DNA from: Candidatus Fonsibacter ubiquis
GTDB lineage: Bacteria > Pseudomonadota > Alphaproteobacteria > Pelagibacterales > Pelagibacteraceae
Reading direction: 5' to 3'
Length of the DNA stretch: 64,000 nucleotides
NCBI RefSeq assembly: GCF_002688585.1
Contig: NZ_CP024034.1
Span: 1,045,501-1,109,500 of the forward strand
Positions 26,079-34,736 of the stretch are shown in pieces; within the stretch, counting starts at the first letter, position 1; the number at the start of each line of letters is the position of its first letter. Position numbers and translations under genes: made by a program. The notes beneath the pieces were generated by a model. The model was not told the origin of the DNA and did not search any database. It worked only from the letters and a program-made list of their open reading frames with translations.

Positions 26079-27018
26079 GTTTTGTCTCCGAAATAATAAA
26101 ATTTTCCCCAGCTTTAGATAAAATCTCTTCAGCCACATCGATTCCTATACTTTTTGCTTTTTCTATAATTCCAGTTTTATGAGCTCTGAAAGATTTTTTT
26201 CCATCCAAAGATAACAATTCTGCTTGCAAAAATAACTCGCCGTCATCATTGATAATAGCATTTGCTCCAACAGGAGTATCACAAGCTCCATTTAATGTTT
26301 TTAATAAAGAACGCTCCGCCTCAGCTAAAATTTGTGTTTCTCTATCATTTATGGTTTTTAAAATTTCTTTTAATTCTAAGTCTTCATCTCTACACTGGAC
26401 AGTTACTATTCCTTGTCCAGCAGATGGTATAACTACATCTTTCTCAAAATATTCCCTTACTTCAGTATGAAATCCTAATCTTTTTAATCCTGATGCTGCA
26501 AGCACTATGGAGTCATAAATTCCCTCTTTCATCTTATTAATTCTGGTATCGATATTTCCTCTTATAGGAACAATTTTTAGATCATTTCGAAGTCTTTTTA
26601 ATTGCGAAAATCTTCTCACTGAACAAGTCCCAACTGTAGATCCTGATTTTAAGTTGGCAAATGAACTTGCAATTGGAGATAAAAACGCATCTCGCTCATC
26701 TGTTCTTTTTAAAAAACAAGCAAGAGATAATTTATTTGATGAAAAAGTTGGTACATCTTTTAATGAGTGCACAGCAACATCAATTGATTTTTCTAACAAA
26801 GACTCTTCCAACTCTTTAACAAAAAGTCCTTTACCTCCCATCATTCCTAAATTTTCTGTTTTAAATTTATCGCCTGAAGTTTTTATAATTTTAATAATAA
26901 GTTGCTCAGCTTTTACTCCAGGATAAGCAAGCAAAAGTTCGTCTCGAAGATGTTCAGTTTGCGCAAGGGATAGTCTGCTGCCTCTGGTTCCTATGATAAT
27001 ATTTCTATTTCTTAACAT
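26047..27018 (-). CDS. hemC: hydroxymethylbilane synthase (porphobilinogen deaminase)
   Basis: The 323-residue enzyme that polymerises four porphobilinogens. Readable motifs: IIGTRGSRLSLAQTEHL at the N-terminus, VAVHSLKDVPT, GTCSVRRFSQL, VPIRGNIDTRI and the dipyrromethane-cofactor Cys in NGACDTPVGA. It is transcribed divergently from tsaD with a spacer of 76 bp that includes two direct copies of CATTTTGCTG. The hemC-tsaD divergent pair is common in alphaproteobacteria. Confidence 0.96.
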   Translation of the reverse strand: MLRNRNIIIGTRGSRLSLAQTEHLRDELLLAYPGVKAEQLIIKIIKTSGDKFKTENLGMMGGKGLFVKELEESLLEKSIDVAVHSLKDVPTFSSNKLSLACFLKRTDERDAFLSPIASSFANLKSGSTVGTCSVRRFSQLKRLRNDLKIVPIRGNIDTRINKMKEGIYDSIVLAASGLKRLGFHTEVREYFEKDVVIPSAGQGIVTVQCRDEDLELKEILKTINDRETQILAEAERSLLKTLNGACDTPVGANAIINDDGELFLQAELLSLDGKKSFRAHKTGIIEKAKSIGIDVAEEILSKAGENFIISETKLAHTIHKKSE

Positions 27019-27094
27019 TTTGCTGATTTAATAGCATTTTGCTGTATATTAGCGCTACTTTTTATAGCGACAGGTGATCACACTCAATACTTCT

Positions 27095-28168
27095 ATGAAA
27101 AAAGATTTAACATTCCTTGGAATCGAGACTAGTTGCGATGAAACTGCTGCTGCAGTTGTCAGGGAAGATAGTGATGGAAATGTAAAAATATTATCCAATG
27201 TGGTCTCTAGTCAAGTTGATGAGCATTTAGAATTTGGAGGAGTAGTTCCTGAAAACGCCGCAAGATCTCATGCCGAAAAAATTGATATTATTATTAAAAA
27301 AGCAATTGAAGATAGTAAATGTGAATTTACAAAATTAGATGGAGTTGCAGCAACGGCAGGTCCTGGTCTGTTAGTTTGTTTAATGGTTGGCTTAAGTGCT
27401 GGAAAAAGTATTGCCGGAATTTTAAAAAAACCTTTCCTTGCAGTTAATCATTTAGAGGGACATGCCTTGACGCCAAGAATTTTTAATAAAATAGAATTTC
27501 CCTACTTGCTGTTGTTAGTCTCTGGAGGGCATACGCAATTTTTAATTGTTGAAGGCATTGGCAGATATAAAAGGATTGGAACAACCATTGATGATGCACT
27601 TGGTGAAACCTTTGACAAAACGGCAAAAATGATTGGTCTTGAGTTTCCAGGAGGACCTAAAATTGAAAAACTTGCAGAAAATGGAAATGAAAATACTTAT
27701 GTCTTACCAAGACCTATCCTGAATCATCCAGGATGTAATTTATCTTTTGCAGGTTTAAAAACAGCAATTCTACAATTATCATCAAAAATAAAATCAGAAA
27801 AAGATAGAGAAAATCTTGCGGCGTCTTTTCAAAAAACAATCAATGAAATTTTAAATGTTAAATGCAAATCTGCGATGAATGAATTTAGTTCTAGACACCA
27901 AAAAAGTAAAAAAGTTTTTGTAATATCAGGAGGAGTTGCGGCAAATAAAAGTATTAGAAATAATTTACATAAATTAAGTAAAGAGATGGGCTTTGAAAAT
28001 TTTTTTCCACCCACAGAACTTTGTAGTGATAATGCCGCAATGATTGCTTGGGCTGGAATTGAAAGATTTAAAAATGGTATTGAGGACAACCTTGAGGTAC
28101 TTGCAAAACCAAGATGGCCCTTAGATCCTAAGGCGCCTTTTTTAAAAGGAGCGGGGGTAAAATATTAG
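27095..28168 (+). CDS. tsaD: tRNA threonylcarbamoyladenosine transferase subunit TsaD
   Basis: The 357-residue TsaD (Gcp), catalysing the last step of t6A synthesis on ANN-decoding tRNAs. The start LGIETSCDETAAAV, metal-binding His pair in VNHLEGHAL, LVSGGHTQFL, GETFDKTAKM and the late ISGGVAANKSIR and CSDNAAMIAW blocks are intact. I chose the ATG at 27,095; a GTG at 27,074 would add 7 residues without family support. Next downstream is an EVE-domain gene after 97 bp. Confidence 0.96.
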   Translation: MKKDLTFLGIETSCDETAAAVVREDSDGNVKILSNVVSSQVDEHLEFGGVVPENAARSHAEKIDIIIKKAIEDSKCEFTKLDGVAATAGPGLLVCLMVGLSAGKSIAGILKKPFLAVNHLEGHALTPRIFNKIEFPYLLLLVSGGHTQFLIVEGIGRYKRIGTTIDDALGETFDKTAKMIGLEFPGGPKIEKLAENGNENTYVLPRPILNHPGCNLSFAGLKTAILQLSSKIKSEKDRENLAASFQKTINEILNVKCKSAMNEFSSRHQKSKKVFVISGGVAANKSIRNNLHKLSKEMGFENFFPPTELCSDNAAMIAWAGIERFKNGIEDNLEVLAKPRWPLDPKAPFLKGAGVKY

Positions 28169-28265
28169 TTTTTAACGTTGTTAATTTTAAAAAGTTGTTG
28201 ATTTATATGAATAAGTTTGGCTTTGTTTTGACACGGACACCTCCTAAAAATTAAAAAAATATTAC

Positions 28266-28679
28266 ATGAACTACTGGTTAATAAAATCTGAGCCCTCGGT
28301 ATGGTCATTTAATGATCAAAAAAAAGCAGGCTTTAAAGGAACTACTTGGGATGGGGTAAGGAATTATCAGGCTGCAAATTATTTAAAACAAATGAAACTA
28401 GAAGATCATTGTTTTTTTTACCATTCCAATGAAGATAAGAAAATTATTGGAATAGTTAAAGTTATCAAATCGGCATTTATTGATCCAACAGATAAAGAGA
28501 AAAAATTTGTAGCTGTTAAAGTTGCATATCATAAAGATTTAATAGAGCCTGTTTCTCTTATGGATATTAAAGAAAATAAAGAAATTTCACATCTACCTCT
28601 TATAAAACAGAGCAGATTATCAGTAATGCCAATAGATTCTAAATGCTGGAAAATAATATGCAAGATGGGTAGAATTTAA
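28266..28679 (+). CDS. EVE-domain protein
   Basis: A 137-residue single EVE (PUA-like) domain protein. The pattern YWLIKSEPSVWSF, then WDGVRNYQAANYLKQM, then FFYHSNEDKKIIGIVKV is diagnostic. EVE domains bind modified bases in nucleic acids; the bacterial thymocyte-nuclear-protein-like group has no settled role. It lies between tsaD and acs. In related genomes gpsA and a YciI gene usually stand between tsaD and this gene (recalled); neither is here. Confidence 0.92.
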   Translation: MNYWLIKSEPSVWSFNDQKKAGFKGTTWDGVRNYQAANYLKQMKLEDHCFFYHSNEDKKIIGIVKVIKSAFIDPTDKEKKFVAVKVAYHKDLIEPVSLMDIKENKEISHLPLIKQSRLSVMPIDSKCWKIICKMGRI

Positions 28680-28703
28680 AAAATAAAAAAAGATTAGGGG
28701 ATC

Positions 28704-30641
28704 ATGAGCGACAAACTTTTCAAAGTACCTGCAGAATGGGCCAAAAATTCCTACATTAATCAATCATCCTACGAGGCTAAATATAAAAACTCCATTGATA
28801 ATAATGAAAAATTCTGGGCAGAAGAGGGAAAGCGAATCCATTGGTTCAAGCCCTATACAAAAACTAAAGAAGTAATTTACAGCACAAAAAAAGTTTCTAT
28901 CAAATGGTTCTATGATGGTACCACAAACGTTTCTTATAATTGTATTGATAGACATCTTCCAAAAAGAGCAAAACACACTGCAATTATTTTTGAAGGAGAT
29001 GATCCAAAAGAATCTAAAAATATTACTTATCAAGAGTTAAGCGATGAAGTTTGTAAACTTGCAAATGGATTAAAAGAAATTGGAGTTAAAAGAGGTGATC
29101 GGGTTACTATTTATATGCCCATGGTTCCAGAAGGTGTGTATGCAATGCTTGCCTGCACAAGAATTGGAGCAATTCATTCTGTAGTATTTGGAGGCTTTTC
29201 GCCCGACTCAATTGTTAACAGAATTTTAGATTGCAAATCGGAATTTGTAATAACTGCTGATGAAGGATTAAGAGGTCAAAAAGTTATACCTTTAAAGAAA
29301 AATATTGATGAAGCGTTAAAAAAATGTCCAAATGTTAAAAAGTGTATTGTCCTTAAAAGAACTGGTGGCAACGTGCCTTTCGATTCAAAGCGTGATGTTT
29401 GGTATCACGAATTAACTTCCAAAATGTCAACCACTTGCAAGCCTGAAGAAATGAATGCAGAAGATCCGTTATTTATTCTCTACACCTCAGGATCCACTGG
29501 AAAACCAAAAGGGGCTTTGCATACAACAGGCGGTTACTTAGTTTATGCCTCGATGACTCACCAATATATTTTTGATTACAAAGATGGAGACATTTATTGG
29601 TGTACTGCTGATATTGGTTGGGTGACTGGTCACAGCTATATTGTTTACGGTCCGCTATCTAATGGAGCAACAACTTTAGTCTTTGAAGGTGTTCCAAGTT
29701 ATCCTGATGCAAGTCGTTTTTGGCAGGTAATTGATAAACACAAAGTAAATATTTTCTACACTGCGCCAACTGCACTTAGAGCTTTAATGCGTGAAGGGGA
29801 TGCAATGGTTAAAAAGACAAGTAGAAAATCTCTTAAACTTTTAGGCTCCGTTGGCGAGCCAATTAATCCTGAGGCTTGGATTTGGTATCATAAAGTAGTT
29901 GGTGACTCTCGTTGCCCAATTGTTGATACTTGGTGGCAAACGGAAACAGGTGGAATTTTAATAGCACCTCAGCCAGGTGCCATTGATTTAAAACCAGGTT
30001 CAGCGACAAAACCTTTTTATGGAATAAAACCATCTGTTGTTGATGAAAAAGGAGTTGAACTTAAAGGTGCTTGTGAAGGTAGATTATGTATGTCGGACTC
30101 TTGGCCTGGACAAATGAGAACAGTTTATGGAGATCATCAAAGATTTATTGATACTTATTTTTCACAACATGATGGGAAATATTTTACCGGAGATGGCTGC
30201 AAAAGAGACGAAGATGGATACTATTGGATTACAGGCCGAGTAGATGATGTCATCATTGTATCAGGTCATAATCTTGGTACCGCTGAAATAGAAAGTGCAT
30301 TTGTTGCTCATCCAAAAGTTGCTGAAGCGGCAGTGGTTGGCTATCCGCACGATATTAAAGGGCAAGGTTTATATTGTTATGTCACTTTAAAAGTTGGTGA
30401 AACTGGATCAGAGTCTTTAACAAAAGAGTTAAAAGATTTAGTTAGAAAAATTATTGGACCTCTTGCAACCCCTGATCTGATTCATTACACGCCAGGTCTA
30501 CCAAAGACTAGATCGGGTAAAATTATGAGAAGGATTCTTAGAAAAGTTGCCGAAAATCAATTTGAGAATTTAGGGGATACCTCAACTCTTGCTGATCCGA
30601 CGGTAGTGCAAAGTTTAATTGATAATCGATTAAATAAATAA
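28704..30641 (+). CDS. acs: acetyl-CoA synthetase
   Basis: A 645-residue AMP-forming acetate:CoA ligase. The ATP/AMP signature [20 protein letters not shown] is near residue 260. [28 protein letters not shown] and the C-terminal regulatory lysine motif [14 protein letters not shown] are present. Length is normal. With the sodium:solute symporter 0.9 kb downstream it forms a likely acetate uptake and activation module. It is convergent with the DUF1674 gene, with a one-base gap. Confidence 0.96.
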   Translation: MSDKLFKVPAEWAKNSYINQSSYEAKYKNSIDNNEKFWAEEGKRIHWFKPYTKTKEVIYSTKKVSIKWFYDGTTNVSYNCIDRHLPKRAKHTAIIFEGDDPKESKNITYQELSDEVCKLANGLKEIGVKRGDRVTIYMPMVPEGVYAMLACTRIGAIHSVVFGGFSPDSIVNRILDCKSEFVITADEGLRGQKVIPLKKNIDEALKKCPNVKKCIVLKRTGGNVPFDSKRDVWYHELTSKMSTTCKPEEMNAEDPLFILYTSGSTGKPKGALHTTGGYLVYASMTHQYIFDYKDGDIYWCTADIGWVTGHSYIVYGPLSNGATTLVFEGVPSYPDASRFWQVIDKHKVNIFYTAPTALRALMREGDAMVKKTSRKSLKLLGSVGEPINPEAWIWYHKVVGDSRCPIVDTWWQTETGGILIAPQPGAIDLKPGSATKPFYGIKPSVVDEKGVELKGACEGRLCMSDSWPGQMRTVYGDHQRFIDTYFSQHDGKYFTGDGCKRDEDGYYWITGRVDDVIIVSGHNLGTAEIESAFVAHPKVAEAAVVGYPHDIKGQGLYCYVTLKVGETGSESLTKELKDLVRKIIGPLATPDLIHYTPGLPKTRSGKIMRRILRKVAENQFENLGDTSTLADPTVVQSLIDNRLNK

Positions 30642-30642
30642 T

Positions 30643-30810
30643 CTAAAAGTCGTAAGTAATCCCTTTGGTCTCCCAATCTCCATAACGAGTGGGTTCTAAT
30701 CCTTTTGGACCATTAATTTCTTTTTTCTTTTTTATTTGATAATTATTTTTTTTTCTCTCATTTGCTTCTTTTAAAGATTGCTCAGCAATTTTTTTAAATT
30801 TTTCTTTCAT
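30643..30810 (-). CDS. DUF1674 / SDHAF4-like small protein
   Basis: A 55-residue gene too short for most callers. Its lysine-rich N-terminus leads to the diagnostic C-terminal motif INGPKGLEPTRYGDWETKG ending in YDF, matching the DUF1674 family (pattern GGPKGPEPTRYGDWExKGxxxDF). The eukaryotic relative SDHAF4 helps assemble flavinylated succinate dehydrogenase subunit A, so a chaperone role for SdhA is a fair inference. It is 3 bp downstream of the 207-residue unknown gene and one base from the convergent acs stop. Confidence 0.88.
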   Translation of the reverse strand: MKEKFKKIAEQSLKEANERKKNNYQIKKKKEINGPKGLEPTRYGDWETKGITYDF

Positions 30811-30813
30811 AAA

Positions 30814-31437
30814 TTAATCTATTTTTTGAATTAACTTTTCAAAATCTCTACAAACATTATTCCATTTATTAATCATAGAATTGACTACAATTTCTTTATC
30901 AAGATTTTTTAATTCATCTGCAATTGGTGACCAATAAATTAGTGCTTGTGAACTTTTATCAAAAGGATTTGAATTGCAAAAAGTTGCCCAGTTAATCTCT
31001 TTAAATCTTCTATCAAACTCTTCAACGGCATTATCGTAAATATCATCACTAAGACCATTTTCTTTCTCACTTAATAAAATTTTATGGTAGATTTTTTTTG
31101 CCTCCTCAAATTTTTGATAATTTTGATTTTTATAAAGGTAAGAAAAAATATAAAAAGAGATATCCTGAACTGATACAACAAAAATATTCCATCTCGAGAT
31201 ATTGATCGATTTTAAATAATTTTCATCTTTAAAAGCTTTAATATAATTTCCTCCAATTCGAGTTTGCAAATATCCATACAATGTATTTTGGGTTACATGA
31301 GCAGATCTTTTATGGATGAACTCATTAATTAATTCTAAATTTGTTAACTTCCGGTCGCCTACAACTAATCTTTTTAATGAGTTTAGTAAGAAGTCAAAGG
31401 ATACACCTTCTAGTTGTTTTATATATTCTTTAATCAT
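30814..31437 (-). CDS. conserved alphaproteobacterial protein of unknown function
   Basis: A 207-residue, mainly helical, soluble protein without signal peptide or membrane helices. The N-terminal part has the motif KRSAHVTQNTLYGYLQTRIG around residues 43-62, which I recall from uncharacterised proteins of other alphaproteobacteria. The tail contains WSPIADELKNLDKEIV. No catalytic motif is evident. It stands between the DUF1674 gene (same strand) and the divergently transcribed symporter genes, sharing with them a spacer rich in GTTAATATT repeats. Confidence 0.65.
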   Translation of the reverse strand: MIKEYIKQLEGVSFDFLLNSLKRLVVGDRKLTNLELINEFIHKRSAHVTQNTLYGYLQTRIGGNYIKAFKDENYLKSINISRWNIFVVSVQDISFYIFSYLYKNQNYQKFEEAKKIYHKILLSEKENGLSDDIYDNAVEEFDRRFKEINWATFCNSNPFDKSSQALIYWSPIADELKNLDKEIVVNSMINKWNNVCRDFEKLIQKID

Positions 31438-31438
31438 A

Positions 31439-31527
31439 AAAAGTTAATATTTATAATGCTTTTTAAGAGAAATATTAACTTTTAATTGAGGTAAAATTCA
31501 ATTAGGATTTGTTTAGTTAATATTAAC
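31439..31527. promoter_or_regulatory. iterated GTTAATATT element in divergent spacer
   Basis: A perfect 14-bp inverted repeat (AAAAGTTAATATTT at 31,439-31,452; AAATATTAACTTTT at 31,470-31,483) is followed by a perfect 12-bp palindrome GTTAATATTAAC at 31,516-31,527. The 9-mer GTTAATATT therefore occurs four times counting both strands. It lies between the unknown gene and the symporter operon, and the palindrome is 21 bp before the symporter ATG. The arrangement suggests cooperative operator sites; no regulator can be named. Confidence 0.45.
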
Positions 31528-31548
31528 AATAACTAAGGGGGATAACAT

Positions 31549-31818
31549 ATGGCATCGCCAAAACAAGAAGCCCATTGGGCAGCGACCAAAAGCCTTATGA
31601 TCATAACTATGTTGTTATGGTTTTTCTTCGGAACTGTTGTTTTCGCCTTCGGTGAACAAATAAACCACATCAAAGTTCTTGGATATCCATTAGCCTATTA
31701 CATGACTGCGCAAGGATCATTAGTTGCGTTTGTTGTCATGATTTTTTGGTCTAACAATAGACAAGAAAAAATTGATCGTGAATTTGGTTTCTCCGATGAA
31801 GACAGGGAGGATGATTAA
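31549..31818 (+). CDS. sodium:solute symporter small subunit (DUF4212)
   Basis: An 89-residue membrane protein with two helices (about residues 18-40 and 52-70) and a charged C-terminus (DREFGFSDEDREDD). It matches the DUF4212 small subunit found next to VC_2705-type sodium:solute symporters. A strong ribosome site AAGGGGG lies 7 bp before its ATG. The large subunit starts 2 bp after its stop, so the two are co-translated. Confidence 0.88.
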   Translation: MASPKQEAHWAATKSLMIITMLLWFFFGTVVFAFGEQINHIKVLGYPLAYYMTAQGSLVAFVVMIFWSNNRQEKIDREFGFSDEDREDD

Positions 31819-31820
31819 AT

Positions 31821-33656
31821 ATGGCACAAAAAAGTAAATTTATACAAGACCTACCAAAAATTTATGGAATCTACACTTTAGGTTTCCTTGGATTTTTTGC
31901 CTTAATGGCATTCTTTGAAACGCAAGGTATGGGCGCAAAAACTATCGGAATATTATTCGTTAGTTTTACAATCCTGATATATGCAATCATCGGCTGGCTT
32001 TCTAGAACAGCTCAGGTGGAAGCATACTATTTAGCTGGAAGGCAAGTTCCAACCGTATTTAACGGAATGGCAACAGCTGCTGACTGGATGTCCGGTGCAT
32101 CCTTTGTGGCAATGGCTGGTGGTATATACTTTGGTGGATATACTTACATGGCTTTCCTAGTGGGTTGGACTGGGGGTTACGTGTTAGTGTCATCACTAAT
32201 GGCTCCGTATCTTAGAAAGTTCGGCTGCTATACAGTTCCAGATTTTATTGGAACTCGATATGGTGGAAACTTTGCAAGATTCTGTGCCGTGTTGGTGCTA
32301 CTAATCGCATCGTTCACTTATGTGACAGCTCAAATCAACGCAACAGGTACAATTGCATCACGTGCATTAGCAGTACCTTTTGAAGTTGGAGTTTGGGTTG
32401 GTCTAATAAGTATCCTTTTATGTTCAATGTTGGGTGGAATGAGATCTGTGACTTGGTCACAAGTGGCTCAGTACATTGTTTTAATTATAGCTTATTTAAT
32501 TCCAATATTCTGGATGAGCTGGAAATTAGGACATATTTTCCCTCACATTTCAATGGGAGGAACGGTTGAGAAAATAGCAGCTTTAGAAGCTCAGTATGGA
32601 TTGATAAAAAATTCACCTGATGTTTTAAAAGCGGCAGGAGTACCTGCTGGATTATCTTCAATGTCAACGCCTCACTCGGGAGTTCCTGCGGGTGCAATGG
32701 AAGCATGGAAGTATATTTCGCTTGCAATTTGTATGATGGTTGGAACGGCTTCGTTACCACACATCTTAATGAGATACTTCACTACTCCATCTGTGACTTC
32801 AGCTAGAAGATCAGTGGCTTGGTCGTTGTTTTTCATCTTCTTGCTTTACTTCTCAGCTCCGATGCTTGCAACTTTATCAAAGATTCAGTTGCTTGATCCA
32901 ACTCTTCCTACTGCAATTATCGGCAAAAAAATTGTTGATGTGCAGGCAATAGAGTGGGTTAAAAACTGGTCTGCGGTAAAACAAGTATTTATTGCTGACT
33001 TAAACAAAGATGGCATCCTTCAATTGAACGAATGGTTCATGAGAGGTGACGTGGTGGTATTAGCGACTCCAGAAGTTGCTGGATTACCATACGTGATTTC
33101 TGGATTAGTTGCTGCAGGTGGACTAGCTGCTGCTATGTCAACTGCGGATGGACTACTTCTTGCAATTGCAAATGCTATCTCACACGACATCTACTATAAA
33201 ATGATCGATCCAAAAGCGAGCATTGTAGCAAGATTAACAGTTGCGCGAGCACTGTTAGTTGTTATTGGTGCTGCCGCTGCTTATATCGCTGCGATGAGAC
33301 TTACGGGTATCTTAGGAGCGGTTGCTTGGGCGTTCGACTTTGCGATGTCTGGTTTATTCTGGCCACTAGTTTTAGGAGTGTGGTGGAAGAGAGCAACTCG
33401 TTCAGGCGCAATAGCAGGAATGTTAGCAGGACTTATATCAGGTACTTGGTACCTAATATACGTAGGACCTACGTTCATGAATCAAACTCCATGGTTAGGA
33501 ATTGATAATTTAAGATTTGGAATTATCGGTGCTAGCGTGAGCTTGATTGCTATGGTGGTTGTAAGTTTACTTACAAAACCTGAGAGTGCTGCTGTTCAGC
33601 AGATGGTTGACGACCTTAGGATTCCTAGCGGTAAAACAATCATCAAGCATAGTTAA
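31821..33656 (+). CDS. sodium:solute symporter large subunit, acetate/monocarboxylate type
   Basis: A 611-residue SSS-family permease (VC_2705-like, related to ActP). About 13 helices, with YYLAGRQVPTVFNGMATAADWMSGASF near residue 75 (in outline), GGMRSVTWSQVAQYIVL near 200, and VISGLVAAGGLAAAMSTADGLLL near 430. Residues 393-404 form an EF-hand-like loop (DLNKDGILQLNE). The likely substrate is acetate or another short monocarboxylate, given acs nearby (inference). Codon use is richer in G/C third positions than neighbours, consistent with high expression. A hairpin follows the stop. Confidence 0.9.
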   Translation: MAQKSKFIQDLPKIYGIYTLGFLGFFALMAFFETQGMGAKTIGILFVSFTILIYAIIGWLSRTAQVEAYYLAGRQVPTVFNGMATAADWMSGASFVAMAGGIYFGGYTYMAFLVGWTGGYVLVSSLMAPYLRKFGCYTVPDFIGTRYGGNFARFCAVLVLLIASFTYVTAQINATGTIASRALAVPFEVGVWVGLISILLCSMLGGMRSVTWSQVAQYIVLIIAYLIPIFWMSWKLGHIFPHISMGGTVEKIAALEAQYGLIKNSPDVLKAAGVPAGLSSMSTPHSGVPAGAMEAWKYISLAICMMVGTASLPHILMRYFTTPSVTSARRSVAWSLFFIFLLYFSAPMLATLSKIQLLDPTLPTAIIGKKIVDVQAIEWVKNWSAVKQVFIADLNKDGILQLNEWFMRGDVVVLATPEVAGLPYVISGLVAAGGLAAAMSTADGLLLAIANAISHDIYYKMIDPKASIVARLTVARALLVVIGAAAAYIAAMRLTGILGAVAWAFDFAMSGLFWPLVLGVWWKRATRSGAIAGMLAGLISGTWYLIYVGPTFMNQTPWLGIDNLRFGIIGASVSLIAMVVVSLLTKPESAAVQQMVDDLRIPSGKTIIKHS

Positions 33657-33668
33657 AAATCTTTTATT

Positions 33669-33693
33669 CATGGGGCGATTTATTCGCCCCATG
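33669..33693 (+). terminator. terminator hairpin after symporter operon
   Basis: A perfect 10-bp GC-rich stem (CATGGGGCGA with TCGCCCCATG) and a 5-nt loop lie 12 bp after the symporter stop. The following ACATTTTC is only weakly T-rich, so termination may be partial. The next gene on the same strand starts 17 bp later. Confidence 0.7.
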
Positions 33694-33709
33694 ACATTTT
33701 CAAAAATCA

Positions 33710-34051
33710 ATGTCACCTTGGATTTATTACTTTGATTATATTTTAGGAACCATCATGTGGACATTAATTGGCAGATCCGCAATGTCCCTTTTCCAAAAAG
33801 AAGACTCTAATTTTTTTTTCATGAAAATATTCGTAAAACTTACTGATCCTATTTTGCGTATATTTAAAATAATAACCCCAAGTTTTCTAATTCCAATCTT
33901 TGTACCTTTGTATGTGGCTTGGTTTTTCTATATGTTTAGATTTTACTTTATGCCTTGGGTACTTGGCTATTCAGTGATGGGTATGCTTTCGTTTCCATTA
34001 GAAAGTGAATTTACTTACTTTTTAATGAACTTGTTTAAAAAGCAGTTTTAA
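33710..34051 (+). CDS. YggT-like small membrane protein
   Basis: A 113-residue protein with about three hydrophobic helices. The N-terminal pattern YILGTIMWTLIGRSAM and KLTDPILRIFKIITP resembles the YggT family (a TDPLLRPFRRLIP-type motif between helices). YggT proteins are linked to osmotic tolerance or cell-division factors, with no settled role. The start follows the terminator by 17 bp. The family call is tentative. Confidence 0.55.
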   Translation: MSPWIYYFDYILGTIMWTLIGRSAMSLFQKEDSNFFFMKIFVKLTDPILRIFKIITPSFLIPIFVPLYVAWFFYMFRFYFMPWVLGYSVMGMLSFPLESEFTYFLMNLFKKQF

Positions 34052-34079
34052 ATTTCTAAAATTCATTTAATTGTGTGCT

Positions 34080-34736
34080 GTGGCACAAAATATAAAAATA
34101 TCACCCTCTATTTTATCCGCTGATTTTAGTATCTTAGGAGATGAAATTAAAAATTTAGAAAAAGCTGGAGCTGATTTAATTCACGTTGATGTAATGGATG
34201 GTCACTTTGTTCCAAATATTACCATGGGTCCTCCAATTATTAAGGCAATTAGAAAATGTACAAAACTGCCCTTTGATGTTCATTTGATGATCTCGCCTGT
34301 TGAAAAATATATTAAAGCCTTTGCTGATGCAGGATCTGATATTATTACCCTTCATCCTGAGGCAACGGATAACTTAAAAAGAGCCATTCAAACTATAAGG
34401 TCATGTGGAAAAAAAGCAGGTGTGTCCTTAAATCCTAAAACACCCATTAGTGCTTTAATGGATGTAATTAATGATATTGATCTTATTTTGATTATGAGTG
34501 TAAACCCAGGATTTGCTGGACAAAGTTTTATGAGTGAAGTTTTGCCAAAAGTTTCTGAACTTAGAAGAATGATTAATGATAAAAAACTTAAAATTGACAT
34601 TGAAATTGATGGTGGAATTAACTTTGAAACAGCTCCTCTTGCAGTAAAAGCAGGTGCTAATATCTTGGTATCAGGAACTACAATTTTTTCAGGTTCCCTA
34701 AAAGATAACATTCAAAAATTAAGAAATTGCGCTTAA
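34080..34736 (+). CDS. rpe: ribulose-phosphate 3-epimerase
   Basis: A 218-residue TIM-barrel enzyme of the pentose phosphate pathway. Motifs: KISPSILSADF, LIHVDVMDGHFVPNITMGP, PFDVHLMI, SVNPGFAGQSF and EIDGGINFETAP with the catalytic Asp residues and metal-binding His. I chose the GTG at 34,080; a TTG at 34,071 adds only three residues. Its TAA is followed at once by the GTG of the heparinase-like gene, so translation is probably coupled. Confidence 0.95.
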   Translation: MAQNIKISPSILSADFSILGDEIKNLEKAGADLIHVDVMDGHFVPNITMGPPIIKAIRKCTKLPFDVHLMISPVEKYIKAFADAGSDIITLHPEATDNLKRAIQTIRSCGKKAGVSLNPKTPISALMDVINDIDLILIMSVNPGFAGQSFMSEVLPKVSELRRMINDKKLKIDIEIDGGINFETAPLAVKAGANILVSGTTIFSGSLKDNIQKLRNCA

